A stretch of DNA of 64,000 nt from contig FOLJ01000006.1 of NCBI GenBank assembly GCA_900112325.1, positions 289,275 through 353,274 on the forward strand. The letters are read 5' to 3'. Shown in pieces: positions 63,305 to 64,000 of the stretch. Within the stretch, counting starts at the first letter, position 1. Each line of letters opens with the position of its first letter. The DNA comes from Micromonospora sediminimaris. GTDB taxonomy: Bacteria; Actinomycetota; Actinomycetes; Mycobacteriales; Micromonosporaceae. The translations under genes were made by a program, and so were the position numbers. Under the pieces are notes generated by a model, which searched no databases, had not been told where the DNA came from, and saw only the letters and a program-made list of their open reading frames with translations.

Positions 63305-63908
63305 CCCCGCCGGGGCCCGCCAGAGCCGGGGAATCATCTCCGCGAAGATCGTCGTCGCGGGTGGCTTCGGTGTCGGCAAGACCACGCTGGTCGGTGCGAT
63401 CTCCGAGATCACACCGCTGACCACCGAGGCGGTGATGACCTCGGCCGGCGTCGGCATCGACGACCCGTCCAAGGTGCCGGGCAAGGAGACCACCACGGTC
63501 GCCATGGACTTCGGCCGAATCACCATGGCACAGGATCTGATCCTGTACCTCTTCGGTACGCCTGGGCAGACCCGGTTCTGGTTCATGTGGGACGAGATCA
63601 TCCGAGGCGCGGTGGGCGCTGCGGTGCTGGTGGACACCCGCCGGATCACCGACGCGTTCGCCCCGCTGGACTACTTCGAGAACCGAAACCTGCCGTACGT
63701 GGTCGCGCTCAACCGGTTCGACGGCGCGCCGCAGTACGAACTGGACGAGGTCCGGGAGGCCCTGGCCATCTCGCCGGACGTGCCGTTGGTGATGACCGAC
63801 GCCCGTCAGCGCGATTCGGTCAAACGGGTCCTGGTGACAGTTGTCGAACACGCCATGGCGCGACTTCAGGCCGAGCACGACCGGGGTTTCCCGACCCCGG
63901 TCGGTTAG
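63285..63908 (+). CDS. Small Ras-like GTPase (CvnD/MglA-type)
   Basis: This encodes 207 residues. The P-loop is GGFGVGKTTLVGAISE, switch I ITPLTTEAVMTSAGVGIDD, G3 LFGTPGQTRFWFMW and G4 LNRFD (NRxD rather than NKxD). It belongs to the bacterial Ras-like group that works with roadblock proteins and, in conservons, with the sensor kinase as a possible switch complex at the membrane. GTG 63285 lies inside the end of the DUF742 gene. It is the last gene of the conservon in this window. Confidence 0.93.
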   Translation: MDFASYDPAGARQSRGIISAKIVVAGGFGVGKTTLVGAISEITPLTTEAVMTSAGVGIDDPSKVPGKETTTVAMDFGRITMAQDLILYLFGTPGQTRFWFMWDEIIRGAVGAAVLVDTRRITDAFAPLDYFENRNLPYVVALNRFDGAPQYELDEVREALAISPDVPLVMTDARQRDSVKRVLVTVVEHAMARLQAEHDRGFPTPVG

Positions 63909-63965
63909 CTTGATTTTTAACCTGCGGTCGGGTGCCATCGACCCCGGCTGATCATGGCCGCAGCC

Positions 63966-63993
63966 CTTGATCGATCATTCCTCTTGTCTAGGG
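63966..63993 (+). promoter_or_regulatory. Possible promoter for a gene beyond the window
   Basis: TTGATC, a 16-base spacer and TAGGGA lie near the end of the window after the conservon. No start codon is visible downstream within the window. Confidence 0.3.
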
Positions 63994-64000
63994 AAGAAGA

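Overview
The window is high-GC DNA from an actinomycete. Uniform GC-rich third codon positions, frequent GTG and TTG starts, an F420-type luciferase-like enzyme, a conservon and long intergenic palindromes suggest Micromonospora or another Micromonosporaceae member. This is inferred from gene content, not from a database search. No tRNA, rRNA, CRISPR array, insertion sequence or prophage was seen.

Bases 1-29296 are the core translation and transcription region, all on the + strand. It starts with the 3' part of rpoC, then three small genes that separate rpoC from the str operon (a VOC protein and two small membrane proteins). Next come rpsL-rpsG-fusA-tuf, the S10 cluster (rpsJ to rpsQ), the spc cluster (rplN to rplO, secY, adk, map), a DUF1707 protein, and infA-rpmJ-rpsM-rpsK-rpsD-rpoA-rplQ-truA. 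rpmJ encodes only 37 residues. Many junctions are 1- or 4-base start/stop overlaps, which points to translational coupling. The larger gaps carry GC-rich hairpins and, in two cases, convincing promoters (before rpsL and before infA).

Bases 29297-45000 are accessory: a membrane-anchored acidic protein, an RsmC-like methyltransferase, an ABC-F ATPase, an aldo/keto reductase, and two giant secreted paralogues (1934 and 1558 residues). Both giants join a ThuA domain, a glucose/sorbosone-dehydrogenase propeller, PKD domains, a CBM6-like module and two concanavalin-like modules. They are separated by 289 bases and share an AT-rich upstream segment.

Bases 45130-51237 are a complete-looking thiamine operon under a promoter and TPP riboswitch: thiE, thiO, thiS, thiG, a second ThiE/TenI-like gene, thiD and thiC. 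Bases 51401-57740 hold an ABC importer of the SsuABC/TauABC/ThiXYZ type split over two divergent units. The ATPase heads a minus-strand chain (24-residue peptide, F420-type oxidoreductase, cupin, then a membrane protein); the lipoprotein and permease face the other way. Bases 57767-58948 encode an orphan amino-acid-type binding lipoprotein, divergent from a four-gene conservon (sensor kinase, roadblock, DUF742, Ras-like GTPase) that ends at 63908.

The most interesting candidates are the two ThuA/sugar-dehydrogenase giants, the divergent ABC/F420/cupin locus with its coupled micro-ORF, the ThiE/TenI pair in the thiamine operon, and three long palindromes that look like members of dispersed repeat families.
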